A DNA stretch of 5,801 bases from Fidelibacterota bacterium. GTDB lineage: Bacteria > Fidelibacterota > UBA8477 > JABMPR01. A program made the translations under genes and the position numbers. Shown one piece after another: positions 1-5,801 of the stretch (within the stretch, counting starts at the first letter, position 1; each line of letters opens with the position of its first letter). The stretch lies in NCBI GenBank assembly GCA_030595455.1, contig JAUVDF010000079.1, positions 1 through 5,801 on the forward strand, read 5' to 3'. Below the pieces are notes generated by a model. The model had not been told where the DNA came from. It searched no databases and saw only the letters and a list, made by a program, of their open reading frames with translations.

Positions 1-514
1 CAAGGGTTTATTGGTGTCCGAGTTTCTAATGGGTTCAAAACCTGATGCTCCCAATTTCCCACGAAGAAATCGGATCATATCTGGTCTCTCAGCTGGTACG
101 ATTGTAATTGAAGCGGCCGAAAGAAGTGGTTCACTGATCACAGCCTACTTCGCCCTTGACCAAAATCGTGAAGTGTTTGCAGTTCCAGGTTCAATCAGGA
201 GTCGTCAGAGCAGGGGAACCCACCAGTTGATCCGTCAAGGTGCTAAGTTAGTTGAGAGCATAGATGATGTTCTTGAAGAGCTAGGTGAGAAATACCGTTT
301 AGGTAACTCAAGTGGTCAGCAGGAACTCAGCATTGCCATGGATACCAAAGAAGCCGTAATAATGGAGCAAATCCCTGATTCTGAAGCGATTCATATCGAT
401 GATCTTGCAATGGCAACATCCCAAACGACTTTTGCCTTGCTGGGACTACTGCTGCAAATGGAGATGAAGGGACTTGTTCAACAGCTCCCAGGGAAATATT
501 TTAAGCGTAAATAA
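1..514 (+). CDS. dprA: DNA processing protein DprA (Smf), 3' part only
   Basis: This is the C-terminal part of DprA, the cytoplasmic protein that binds incoming single-stranded DNA and loads RecA during natural transformation. It is also widely conserved in non-competent bacteria. The frame is already open at base 2 and continues to the TAA at 512-514, giving about 170 visible residues. The TTG at 11 lies inside the conserved domain and is not a real start; the true start is left of the window. Visible family motifs are the LLVSE-type strand at the edge, [13 protein letters not shown] from base 53, [12 protein letters not shown], and [10 protein letters not shown] followed by a GT-HQLI-GA segment. 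These form the end of the Rossmann-like fold. The last 60 or so residues (about 335-511) match the winged-helix C-terminal domain, ending in the typical [16 protein letters not shown] pattern. No frameshift is seen. Identification is very secure; whether the cell is competent cannot be told from this. Confidence 0.96.
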   Translation, partial: KGLLVSEFLMGSKPDAPNFPRRNRIISGLSAGTIVIEAAERSGSLITAYFALDQNREVFAVPGSIRSRQSRGTHQLIRQGAKLVESIDDVLEELGEKYRLGNSSGQQELSIAMDTKEAVIMEQIPDSEAIHIDDLAMATSQTTFALLGLLLQMEMKGLVQQLPGKYFKRK

Positions 515-529
515 TTTCGTGAATGGTCA

Positions 530-557
530 GCAACCCACGACTTAAGTCGCGGGTTGC
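530..557. repeat. Strong inverted repeat (hairpin) between dprA and the aminopeptidase gene
   Basis: GCAACCC at 530-536 pairs with GGGTTGC at 551-557. Inside, CGAC (538-541) pairs with GTCG (546-549) around TTAA, leaving one A/C mismatch (537/550). The inner 12 bases, CGACTTAAGTCG, are a perfect palindrome. No run of T follows, so it is not a classical intrinsic terminator. It could be an RNA-stabilising or partly terminating hairpin in the dprA 3' region, or one copy of a dispersed REP-like palindrome. The dyad itself is directly visible; its role is unknown. Confidence 0.75.
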
Positions 558-584
558 CATGCACATAGAACAAAGGAAGAAACC

Positions 585-1892
585 ATGCCGACCCCAATGA
601 TTACTGACCTGATGTCTTATCTTGATCAAAGTGTAACTGCTTACCACGCTACACTTACTGCTGAACAGACTTTAATAGACAAGGGCTTCACAAAGCTTGA
701 TGAAAAAGAAGCATGGAAATTAGAATCCAACGGCAAGTATTATGTAATCCGCAGTGAAAGTGCACTGGTTGCCTGGCAAATGGGAAACGGGAGTAAGTCA
801 GGTGTCCGCCTGATTGGAGCCCATACAGATTCTCCGGGATTACACTTAAAACCAAACCCTCAGCATAGCAAAAGTGGCTATATCCAACTGGGAGTCGAGG
901 TCTATGGAGGTCCGCTGCTGGCCAGCTGGACTGATCGAGATCTTTCGCTTGCCGGTAGGGTTATCTTGAAAGATGGGGGACAGCTGAAGGTTAAAGCTTT
1001 CAAATCAGATGTTGTTCTTTTACGCATTCCCCAGCTAGCTATTCACTTGAATCGTGAAGTAAATGACAAAGGCTTGAAGCTCAATAAACAAACCCATATG
1101 CCACCCATTTTTGCTCTGGAGAGTGTAGATGGCGACCCGGTTGATGAAAACCTGGTGAAGCAGCTCATCGCTGATTCCCTACAAGTTGATGCTAAAACGA
1201 TCGCCAACTGGCAGCTAGAGTGCTACGACACCCAGACATCTAGTTTGAGTGGACTTAATCAAGAATTCCTGGTTAGTGGTCGCATCGACAATCTGACCAT
1301 GTGCCATGCCGCCTTGAAAACATTAACCGAAAAGCAGTTCACCAGTCCGCAGACCGCCATGATTGCCCTCTTCGATAATGAAGAGATTGGCAGCTCCACG
1401 CAGAATGGTGCAGCCTCTTCTTTTATCAGGGATATTATTCAACGCGTGGTTGATACTTCAGGTGAGCAGCACAGTCTACAAAGAGGTCTGGCAGATAGTT
1501 TATGCATTTCCGCTGACGGAGCCCACGCCATTCATCCCAATTATGCCGAGTTTCATGATCCTCAACATGCAGTTAAAATGAACCGCGGACCAGTCATCAA
1601 AGTGAATGCCAATCATCGCTATGCTACCAGTGCTTTTACCTCAGCTATGTTTGAGCAATTATGTGCAGATGTGGATGTGCCGGTTCAGCACTATGTCCAT
1701 AAAACTGATCTACCCTGTGGGTCGACGATTGGACCCATTACCGCTACTGGTTTGGGGATTCCAGTGGTTGATGTGGGGAACGCCATGCTCTCCATGCACT
1801 CAATCCGCGAAACAGCTGGTGTAAAAGATCATGAAATGATGATTAAAGTAATGCAGCAATTCTTTAGCAAAGAGGATGTCCTGGCAGTTTAA
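585..1892 (+). CDS. apeB: M18-family zinc aminopeptidase (ApeB / aspartyl aminopeptidase type)
   Basis: A 435-residue cytoplasmic metallo-aminopeptidase that removes N-terminal residues from peptides. M18 enzymes use two metal ions and often prefer acidic N-terminal residues, but preference cannot be read from sequence. The family signatures are all present: GAHTDSPGL with metal ligand H80, SWTDRDL near 115-120, GRIDNL with bridging D235, DNEEIGS with catalytic E266 and ligand E267, SADGAHAIHPN with D311, and SMHSIRE with H405. These assignments follow the layout of human DNPEP. Length is normal for bacterial ApeB (about 430). There is no signal peptide or membrane segment. The start at 585 is chosen because AAAGGAAG (572-579) lies at good spacing. 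A later ATG at 597 is possible but less well placed, and the ITDLMSYLDQSVTAYHA segment aligns with the usual family N-terminus. It lies 70 bases after dprA, so co-transcription is possible. The family is certain; the exact name apeB versus another M18 label is less so. Confidence 0.95.
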   Translation: MPTPMITDLMSYLDQSVTAYHATLTAEQTLIDKGFTKLDEKEAWKLESNGKYYVIRSESALVAWQMGNGSKSGVRLIGAHTDSPGLHLKPNPQHSKSGYIQLGVEVYGGPLLASWTDRDLSLAGRVILKDGGQLKVKAFKSDVVLLRIPQLAIHLNREVNDKGLKLNKQTHMPPIFALESVDGDPVDENLVKQLIADSLQVDAKTIANWQLECYDTQTSSLSGLNQEFLVSGRIDNLTMCHAALKTLTEKQFTSPQTAMIALFDNEEIGSSTQNGAASSFIRDIIQRVVDTSGEQHSLQRGLADSLCISADGAHAIHPNYAEFHDPQHAVKMNRGPVIKVNANHRYATSAFTSAMFEQLCADVDVPVQHYVHKTDLPCGSTIGPITATGLGIPVVDVGNAMLSMHSIRETAGVKDHEMMIKVMQQFFSKEDVLAV

Positions 1893-1914
1893 ATAGCTGA
1901 AGATATTCTATAGA

Positions 1915-1945
1915 GAGAGGAGACATAAAGTCTCATTTTGCTTGT
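1915..1945 (+). terminator. Weak terminator-like hairpin after the aminopeptidase gene
   Basis: GAGAC (1920-1924) and GTCTC (1930-1934) form a 5-bp stem with an ATAAA loop, followed by ATTTTGCTTGTT. Stem, loop and T-rich tail are in the right order and lie 27 bases after the apeB stop. The stem is short and poor in G+C and the T tract is interrupted, so termination may be inefficient. It would separate apeB from the SRP RNA-dnaX unit. Confidence 0.35.
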
Positions 1946-2031
1946 TATTGTAAAATTAATAAATCACTCTTCCTTCACCCTTAATAATTGATACATTATT
2001 TAGCTATTTATGGAATGAATATTAGACGTAG

Positions 2032-2168
<137 letters not shown>

Positions 2169-2200
2169 TAACCATATAATAAACCGGAAAGTCCCCCACA

Positions 2201-3970
2201 GTGACTGATCAAGATTCTGCCTATATTGTCTCTTCGCTAAAGTACCGACCACAAACCTTTGAAGATGTGGTAGGGCAGGAGCACGTTTCCAGAACCTTGC
2301 GCAATGCCTTGCAAAGGCAGCGTCTAGCCAATGGCTATATTTTTACCGGTCCCAGAGGCGTTGGAAAAACAACTTCAGCTAGAATCCTGGCCAAAGCGAT
2401 TAACTGTGAGAATCCTAGCGAAGGTAATCCCTGTAATACCTGCAATCACTGTGTTGAGATAACCGCAGGACGCAGCCTGGATGTATTTGAGGTCGATGGT
2501 GCATCAACTCGTGGTATTGATGCCATCCGTGAGTTAAGGGAAGTGGTTAAGTATCCACCCGCCAACTCAAACTACCGGGTCTACATCATTGATGAAGTCC
2601 ACATGCTTACCAAAGAAGCTTTTAATGCCTTACTAAAGACCCTGGAAGAACCACCACCGCAGGTCTTGTTTATTTTTGCTACAACTGAACCCCAAAAAGT
2701 TCCCTTGACCATCTTGTCCAGATGTCAACGCTACGATTTTCGCATGATTTCTACTGAGACCATGGTTGCCCGCCTGAAAATGATCAGTGAGAATGAGGGC
2801 ATCAAAATCACTGAAGATGGGTTAGCCCTGATTGCCCGTAAAGCCGCAGGCAGTCTCCGGGATTCACTGAGCCTATTGGATCAGGTTTCCGCATTTACGG
2901 AAGATGAAGCCACCTTGGAGCTCGTGAGGCGCGTCCTTGGTGTTCTGGATGTGACTATCTACTTCGATATGCTTCATCATATCGCCAGTCAATCAGCTGA
3001 TAATTTAATTAAACAGGCAAACCTCCTTTTTTCCCGAGGGATTAGTATTACAGAGTTTTTACAAGGCTTAAGTGAGCATATTCGGAACCTGTTGGTTGTA
3101 AAGGTTGCCGGTATTACTGAGTTTCTGGATGTCTCTGACGCAGATGCTAAGGCACTTGAGGAACAGTGTGGCTATTTCGAGGAAAGAGATTTACTGAGGA
3201 TGCAAAATATGGTGACAGAGACGCTGAGAGAGCAGCGTTTTGTGAGTAACCAAATTGTATCCGTAGAATTGATGCTACTTAAACTTGTTCGCTCTACACG
3301 CGCCCTGGATTTAGATGCCATTCTGAGTGGTAAAACTCCTAGTAGTCCGGCAATCCCAAAACCAAAGCCAGTTGCGGTTCCTGAGCCTGAAGAGAGTGTG
3401 GCCAAACCTAAGGCTGAAACAAAGGTTAAAGCACAGCCTGTAGTAACTCCGGAGCCAGATCCTGTACCAGCACCTGTTGAGCCAAAAGCCGAAACAGCTC
3501 CTGAAGTTGAAGAGCCGGTAGCAGAAATGCCTACTGAGCCAGCACAGGAGACAAAGTCCAAGGACATCGAGCCTGAAACAGCGGATATCGAAGTTGAAGA
3601 TACTAATACAGATACTGATACTGTCACTTTGGAAACCATTAAACTAAGTTGGGAAGCATTTATTGAACAGCTAGGTAAAGTGGGGAAAACCACTGGCGTT
3701 TTCATGAGTGAGGGGACGCCTACAAAATTTGAGAGCGGGGACTTAACGATAACCTTTGCTCCTGAGCAGAAATACCACATTCAGACCTTAAATAAATCGA
3801 TTAAAAGCATTCAGGAGAAGGCTCAGGAAGTCTTTGGAACAAAAATGACCCTGAATCTATTAGAGCAAAATGGTCATAAACCAAAACAAAGAAAAGAAGA
3901 TGAAGTTTTGGCACATCCTACATCCCAACATCTCCTGGATATTTTCGATGGAGAGATTGTCGATGAATGA
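2201..3970 (+). CDS. dnaX: DNA polymerase III subunit gamma/tau (clamp loader ATPase)
   Basis: A 589-residue protein that, with delta and delta', loads the sliding clamp and, as tau, links the polymerase core to the helicase. The AAA+ module fills about residues 1-245: Walker A GPRGVGKT at 50-57, zinc-site cysteines C69, C78, C81 and C84, Walker B IIDEVH at 129-134, sensor-1 ATTEP at 160-164, SRC arginine finger R174, and sensor-2 GSLRDSLSLLDQ with R220. The oligomerisation domain III follows (about 250-370). Next comes a Pro/Glu/Lys/Ala-rich linker (about 375-475), then a small globular C-terminal domain starting at SWEAF (483) and a tail ending LLDIFDGEIVDE. The GTG start is supported by an in-frame TAA at 2180-2182, by the short distance to the conserved KYRPQTFEDVVGQ motif, and by a modest GGAAAG (2186-2191). 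I see no A-AAA-AAG slippery site in the linker, so only the full-length form is evident. It is followed 40 bases later by ebfC. Confidence 0.97.
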   Translation: MTDQDSAYIVSSLKYRPQTFEDVVGQEHVSRTLRNALQRQRLANGYIFTGPRGVGKTTSARILAKAINCENPSEGNPCNTCNHCVEITAGRSLDVFEVDGASTRGIDAIRELREVVKYPPANSNYRVYIIDEVHMLTKEAFNALLKTLEEPPPQVLFIFATTEPQKVPLTILSRCQRYDFRMISTETMVARLKMISENEGIKITEDGLALIARKAAGSLRDSLSLLDQVSAFTEDEATLELVRRVLGVLDVTIYFDMLHHIASQSADNLIKQANLLFSRGISITEFLQGLSEHIRNLLVVKVAGITEFLDVSDADAKALEEQCGYFEERDLLRMQNMVTETLREQRFVSNQIVSVELMLLKLVRSTRALDLDAILSGKTPSSPAIPKPKPVAVPEPEESVAKPKAETKVKAQPVVTPEPDPVPAPVEPKAETAPEVEEPVAEMPTEPAQETKSKDIEPETADIEVEDTNTDTDTVTLETIKLSWEAFIEQLGKVGKTTGVFMSEGTPTKFESGDLTITFAPEQKYHIQTLNKSIKSIQEKAQEVFGTKMTLNLLEQNGHKPKQRKEDEVLAHPTSQHLLDIFDGEIVDE

Positions 3971-3996
3971 TAAGCTGGATAAAGCTTCATACATAT

Positions 3997-4003
3997 AGGA
4001 GAG
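3997..4003 (+). promoter_or_regulatory. Ribosome-binding site of ebfC
   Basis: TAGGAGA contains AGGAG (3998-4002), which is 8 bases from the ATG at 4011. The gene opens with two consecutive ATG codons (4011 and 4014). This spacing favours the first, although initiation at the second would change the protein by only one residue. Confidence 0.65.
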
Positions 4004-4010
4004 TACTCCA

Positions 4011-4337
4011 ATGATGCCAAAAGGCGGAATGGGCAACTTACTGAAACAAGCCCAGAAGATGCAAAAAGATATGGAACAGGCCCAGAATGAACTGGCTGCA
4101 ATTGAAGTCGAAGGTTCAGCAGGCGGCGGTATGGTTAGCGTCAAGGCCAATGCTAAGCTGCAGGTGTTGTCAATTAAGATTGAGCCTGATGTACTGGAAG
4201 ATGATGTAGACATGGTTGAAGATCTGGTTCTAGCTGCCGTTAATCAGGCACTTACCAATGCACAAGATGCGGCTAATTCACGGATGTCTCAGGTGACCGG
4301 TGGCATGGCAGGTTTAAATATTCCCGGACTTGGATGA
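4011..4337 (+). CDS. ebfC: YbaB/EbfC family nucleoid-associated protein
   Basis: A 108-residue DNA-binding protein that forms dimers in a tweezer-like shape and is thought to organise the nucleoid or act in repair and expression control. The family pattern is complete. There is a [28 protein letters not shown] N-terminal amphipathic helix (about 5-28), then the [19 protein letters not shown] beta region (about 31-49), a [18 protein letters not shown] segment (about 56-73), and a last helix with [21 protein letters not shown]. The tail is short and ends in a glycine/methionine-rich stretch. Length matches the family (about 100-115). It lies between dnaX and recR, the same placement as in Escherichia coli and Bacillus subtilis, which strongly supports orthology. 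Its TGA overlaps the recR ATG (ATGA, 4334-4337), so the two are probably translationally coupled. Confidence 0.95.
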   Translation: MMPKGGMGNLLKQAQKMQKDMEQAQNELAAIEVEGSAGGGMVSVKANAKLQVLSIKIEPDVLEDDVDMVEDLVLAAVNQALTNAQDAANSRMSQVTGGMAGLNIPGLG

Positions 4338-4930
4338 AAATTCTGCCAGACAGTCTCGAACGAATTACCCAACAGTTGTCACGTTTCCCAGGCATTGGGA
4401 AGAAGACAGCCCAGCGAATGGCTTTTCAGCTGTTAGAGTGGAACCCAGAGGATGTTCAGCAACTGGGTGAAGTGATTATTAACAGTACTGAGAAACTAAG
4501 AAATTGTTCAGTTTGTAACCTGGTTACTGAAGCTGACCCATGTCCTGTTTGTCTGGATACCCGGCGGGATGATTCAATCCTGTGTATTGTTGAAGATTCC
4601 AGAGATGTTGTAGCGATTGAGGAAACCAGTCGTTTTAATGGCAAATACCATATTTTGGGTGGAGTTTTATCACCTTTAGAAGGAGTAGGACCTGATCAAC
4701 TGAACATTCAGAGTTTGCTGGCAAGAATTGGTGATATTGTAGAAGTGATTATTGCCATGAATCCCAGCGTTGAGGGTGAAACCACCTCCTTGTATCTGGC
4801 TAGAATTCTTCAAGAGCGGGATGTTAAAGTTACCCGACTTGCCAGAGGGATTCCCAGTGGCGGTGATTTAGAGTATATTGATGGCGTAACTTTAGGGAGG
4901 GCCTTGGACGATAGGCACGAATTAATATGA
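4334..4930 (+). CDS. recR: Recombination mediator protein RecR
   Basis: A 198-residue cytoplasmic protein that forms a ring clamp on DNA and works with RecO and RecF to load RecA at single-stranded gaps. Domains are in standard order and length. A helix-hairpin-helix contains [11 protein letters not shown] (18-28). A four-cysteine zinc finger, C58-x2-C61-x8-C70-x2-C73, follows. The Toprim domain starts near 81, with [15 protein letters not shown] (acidic E87 and D88), [12 protein letters not shown], and [14 protein letters not shown]. The C-terminal [21 protein letters not shown] motif belongs to the Walker-B-like end of RecR. No key residue is missing. The ATG shares ATGA with the end of ebfC and has no strong ribosome-binding site of its own, so re-initiation after ebfC is likely. 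Its own TGA overlaps the pgsA start in the same way. Confidence 0.97.
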   Translation: MKILPDSLERITQQLSRFPGIGKKTAQRMAFQLLEWNPEDVQQLGEVIINSTEKLRNCSVCNLVTEADPCPVCLDTRRDDSILCIVEDSRDVVAIEETSRFNGKYHILGGVLSPLEGVGPDQLNIQSLLARIGDIVEVIIAMNPSVEGETTSLYLARILQERDVKVTRLARGIPSGGDLEYIDGVTLGRALDDRHELI

Positions 4931-5520
4931 TACATAATATACCCAATATTCTGACAATATTTAGGATCGTAATAACACCCATAATTGTATGGTTCCTGAT
5001 CGGTTTTGATGGATTCACACTCCATCTAGTTGCTGTAATTCTATTCATTATCGCATCCTTGACTGACTTTTTCGACGGGATGCTGGCTCGTAAACTTCAA
5101 GTTGTGAGCGAGTTTGGCAAATTCATGGATCCTTTGGCTGATAAAATTCTGGTTAATAGTACGTTTATCACCTTGAATATCATGGACATTATGCCCATCT
5201 GGATTACCGCTGTTGTAATATTCCGTGACATGTTTGTAACACTCCTACGCTGGGGCATGCTGGCCAATGGTGTCTCCATGAATACCAGTCAACTAGCAAA
5301 ATTAAAGACCGCATTTCAGTATATATCGATGTATGTGGGTCTCGTTTTTATTCTCATGGGACATTTTGAAGTACTGGATTCTTTGGTAGCCTGGCTGGAG
5401 GAATGGTTTGTTACCGAAACTATTTTTGCTGTTACCGGTATAGTGACAGCTTACACAGGTTTTAACTATTTATGGATAAATAAAGTCTATCTCAAATCAT
5501 TCTTTGAGGAAAAGGAATGA
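4927..5520 (+). CDS. pgsA: CDP-diacylglycerol--glycerol-3-phosphate 3-phosphatidyltransferase
   Basis: A 197-residue integral inner-membrane enzyme that joins CDP-diacylglycerol and glycerol-3-phosphate to give phosphatidylglycerophosphate, the committed step to phosphatidylglycerol and cardiolipin. The CDP-alcohol phosphatidyltransferase signature is intact: D47-x2-D50-G51-x2-A54-R55-x8-G64-x3-D68-x3-D72, with the four metal-binding and catalytic aspartates. The N-terminal NIPNILTIFRIVITP motif, FRD at 99-101 and LAKLKTAFQ (123-131) are typical of PgsA rather than of phosphatidylserine or cardiolipin synthases of the same fold. The last motif has Ala124 where I recall many homologues having Gly (GKxKT). 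Hydrophobic stretches suggest about five to six membrane segments, roughly at 8-27, 31-47, 77-98, 131-147 and 164-184. Length is normal. Start ATG 4927 overlaps the recR stop as ATGA. The adjacent pgpA encodes the next enzyme of the pathway, which supports the substrate assignment. Confidence 0.94.
   Translation: MIHNIPNILTIFRIVITPIIVWFLIGFDGFTLHLVAVILFIIASLTDFFDGMLARKLQVVSEFGKFMDPLADKILVNSTFITLNIMDIMPIWITAVVIFRDMFVTLLRWGMLANGVSMNTSQLAKLKTAFQYISMYVGLVFILMGHFEVLDSLVAWLEEWFVTETIFAVTGIVTAYTGFNYLWINKVYLKSFFEEKE
5506..5516 (+). promoter_or_regulatory. Ribosome-binding site of pgpA inside the end of pgsA
   Basis: The purine-rich GAGGAAAAGGA encodes the last residues of PgsA and also places GAGG (5506-5509) 7 bases before the pgpA ATG at 5517. 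This favours 5517 as the start and allows pgpA to be initiated independently as well as by coupling. Confidence 0.6.
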
Positions 5521-5801
5521 TCCAACTTCTTCGTGGATTCACTTCAGTTGGATTTGTTGGACGCATACCGGGTGCTCCCGGTACTTATGGTTCACTGGTT
5601 ACCTTACCAATAGCATATCTTTGGGGCAGCGTAGTTACTGAAAATCATTTAATCACCCTGGGCCTGATAATAGTTCTCGCTGTATTGGGAACTTTGGCCT
5701 CCACTATTGTCGCAAAATCGATTGGGATTGAAGATCCCAGCGAAATTGTAATCGATGAATTAGTCGGTCAGTGGATTGCCGTACTAGCCATCCCTGCTCA
5801 T
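5517..5801 (+). CDS. pgpA: Phosphatidylglycerophosphatase A, 5' part (runs off the window)
   Basis: The first 95 codons of a PgpA-type membrane phosphatase, which removes the terminal phosphate of phosphatidylglycerophosphate to make phosphatidylglycerol. The frame begins with ATG at 5517, overlapping the pgsA TGA as ATGA, and stays open to the last base. Visible motifs are the N-terminal GFVGRIPGAPGTYGSLVTLP (residues 12-31), two hydrophobic segments (about 26-40 and 46-66), and EDPSEIVIDELVGQW (72-86). The last contains the acidic ViDExxG motif (D80, E81, G84) that is a hallmark of the family. The family is usually about 150-170 residues, so roughly the last third to half is missing. The position directly after pgsA, the preceding enzyme, supports the call. 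No other phosphatase family shares the APGT/ViDE combination as far as I know. Confidence 0.93.
   Translation, partial: MIQLLRGFTSVGFVGRIPGAPGTYGSLVTLPIAYLWGSVVTENHLITLGLIIVLAVLGTLASTIVAKSIGIEDPSEIVIDELVGQWIAVLAIPAH

Noticed and set aside
11..13. TTG at position 11 as the start of a short gene
   Set aside because: The frame is open to the left edge, and the residues around it match the interior of DprA, so the gene simply enters from outside the window.
1363..1824. Two 72-codon plus-strand open frames inside the aminopeptidase gene
   Set aside because: They are in a different frame from a complete, motif-rich M18 peptidase gene and have no supporting ribosome-binding site or domain.
1988..2024. 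Possible promoter for the SRP RNA (TTGATA at 1988-1993 with AT-rich hexamers downstream)
   Set aside because: The -35-like hexamer is good, but no -10 hexamer matches well at 16-18 bases: TATTTA (2005) is too close, and TATTAG (2020) is too far and weak. A promoter is expected in this AT-rich stretch but cannot be placed.
2686..2702. C-run followed by A-run in dnaX (CCCCAAAAAG) as a possible frameshift site
   Set aside because: In the reading frame it is CCC CAA AAA GTT, which does not give the X-XXY-YYZ pattern. It also lies inside the AAA+ domain rather than after domain III, where a gamma-like product would end.
3172..3780. A 202-codon open frame on the minus strand opposite the end of dnaX
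   Set aside because: It is rich in Ser, Val and Gly and mirrors the Pro/Glu-rich linker codons of dnaX. It has no recognisable domain and lies wholly inside a secure gene, so it is a shadow.
3972..3987. Small inverted repeat AAGCT/AGCTT between dnaX and ebfC
   Set aside because: The stem is only 5 bp with an A/T-rich loop and no T-run after it. It is likely chance and would not separate the two genes.

Overview
This window is a compact bacterial housekeeping segment. Every recognisable gene lies on the + strand. In order it holds the 3' end of dprA, a complete M18-family aminopeptidase gene (apeB-like), the bacterial signal recognition particle RNA (ffs), dnaX, ebfC (ybaB), recR, pgsA, and the 5' part of pgpA, which runs off the right edge. 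Base composition is moderate to slightly AT-leaning and looks even throughout. I see no insertion sequence, phage gene, CRISPR array, tRNA or rRNA.

Layout. Positions 1-514 carry the conserved Rossmann end and C-terminal winged helix of DprA. A 70-base gap follows, containing a strong perfect-ended dyad (530-557) and the ribosome-binding site of the aminopeptidase gene (585-1892). The 308-base gap at 1893-2200 is AT-rich in its first part, with a weak terminator-like hairpin near 1920. Its second part is the SRP RNA, whose two ends pair in a long helix (2032-2168). dnaX starts with GTG only 32 bases after that helix. From dnaX on, the genes look like one operon. dnaX and ebfC are 40 bases apart, and ebfC/recR, recR/pgsA and pgsA/pgpA each overlap by four bases (ATGA).

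How the genes fit together. DprA and RecR both act on single-stranded DNA and recombination: DprA loads RecA during transformation, and RecR works with RecO/RecF at gaps. DnaX is the clamp-loader ATPase of the replicative polymerase. EbfC is a small nucleoid-associated DNA-binding protein. PgsA and PgpA carry out consecutive steps of phosphatidylglycerol synthesis: CDP-diacylglycerol to phosphatidylglycerophosphate, then dephosphorylation to phosphatidylglycerol. SRP RNA serves membrane-protein targeting. The order SRP RNA - dnaX - ybaB - recR is also found in Bacillus subtilis (scr-dnaX-yaaK-recR), so it is an old arrangement. Here it is extended by the two phospholipid genes.

Organism. The SRP RNA is the short hairpin type without an Alu domain. 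DnaX has a proline/glutamate-rich linker and a C-terminal tail resembling those I associate with Gram-negative phyla of the Fibrobacteres-Chlorobi-Bacteroidetes neighbourhood, including Marinimicrobia-like lineages. This is a weak inference from protein flavour, and the phylum cannot be fixed from this window. I did not find a previously undescribed system; the region reads as ordinary core genome with a few structural points worth checking.
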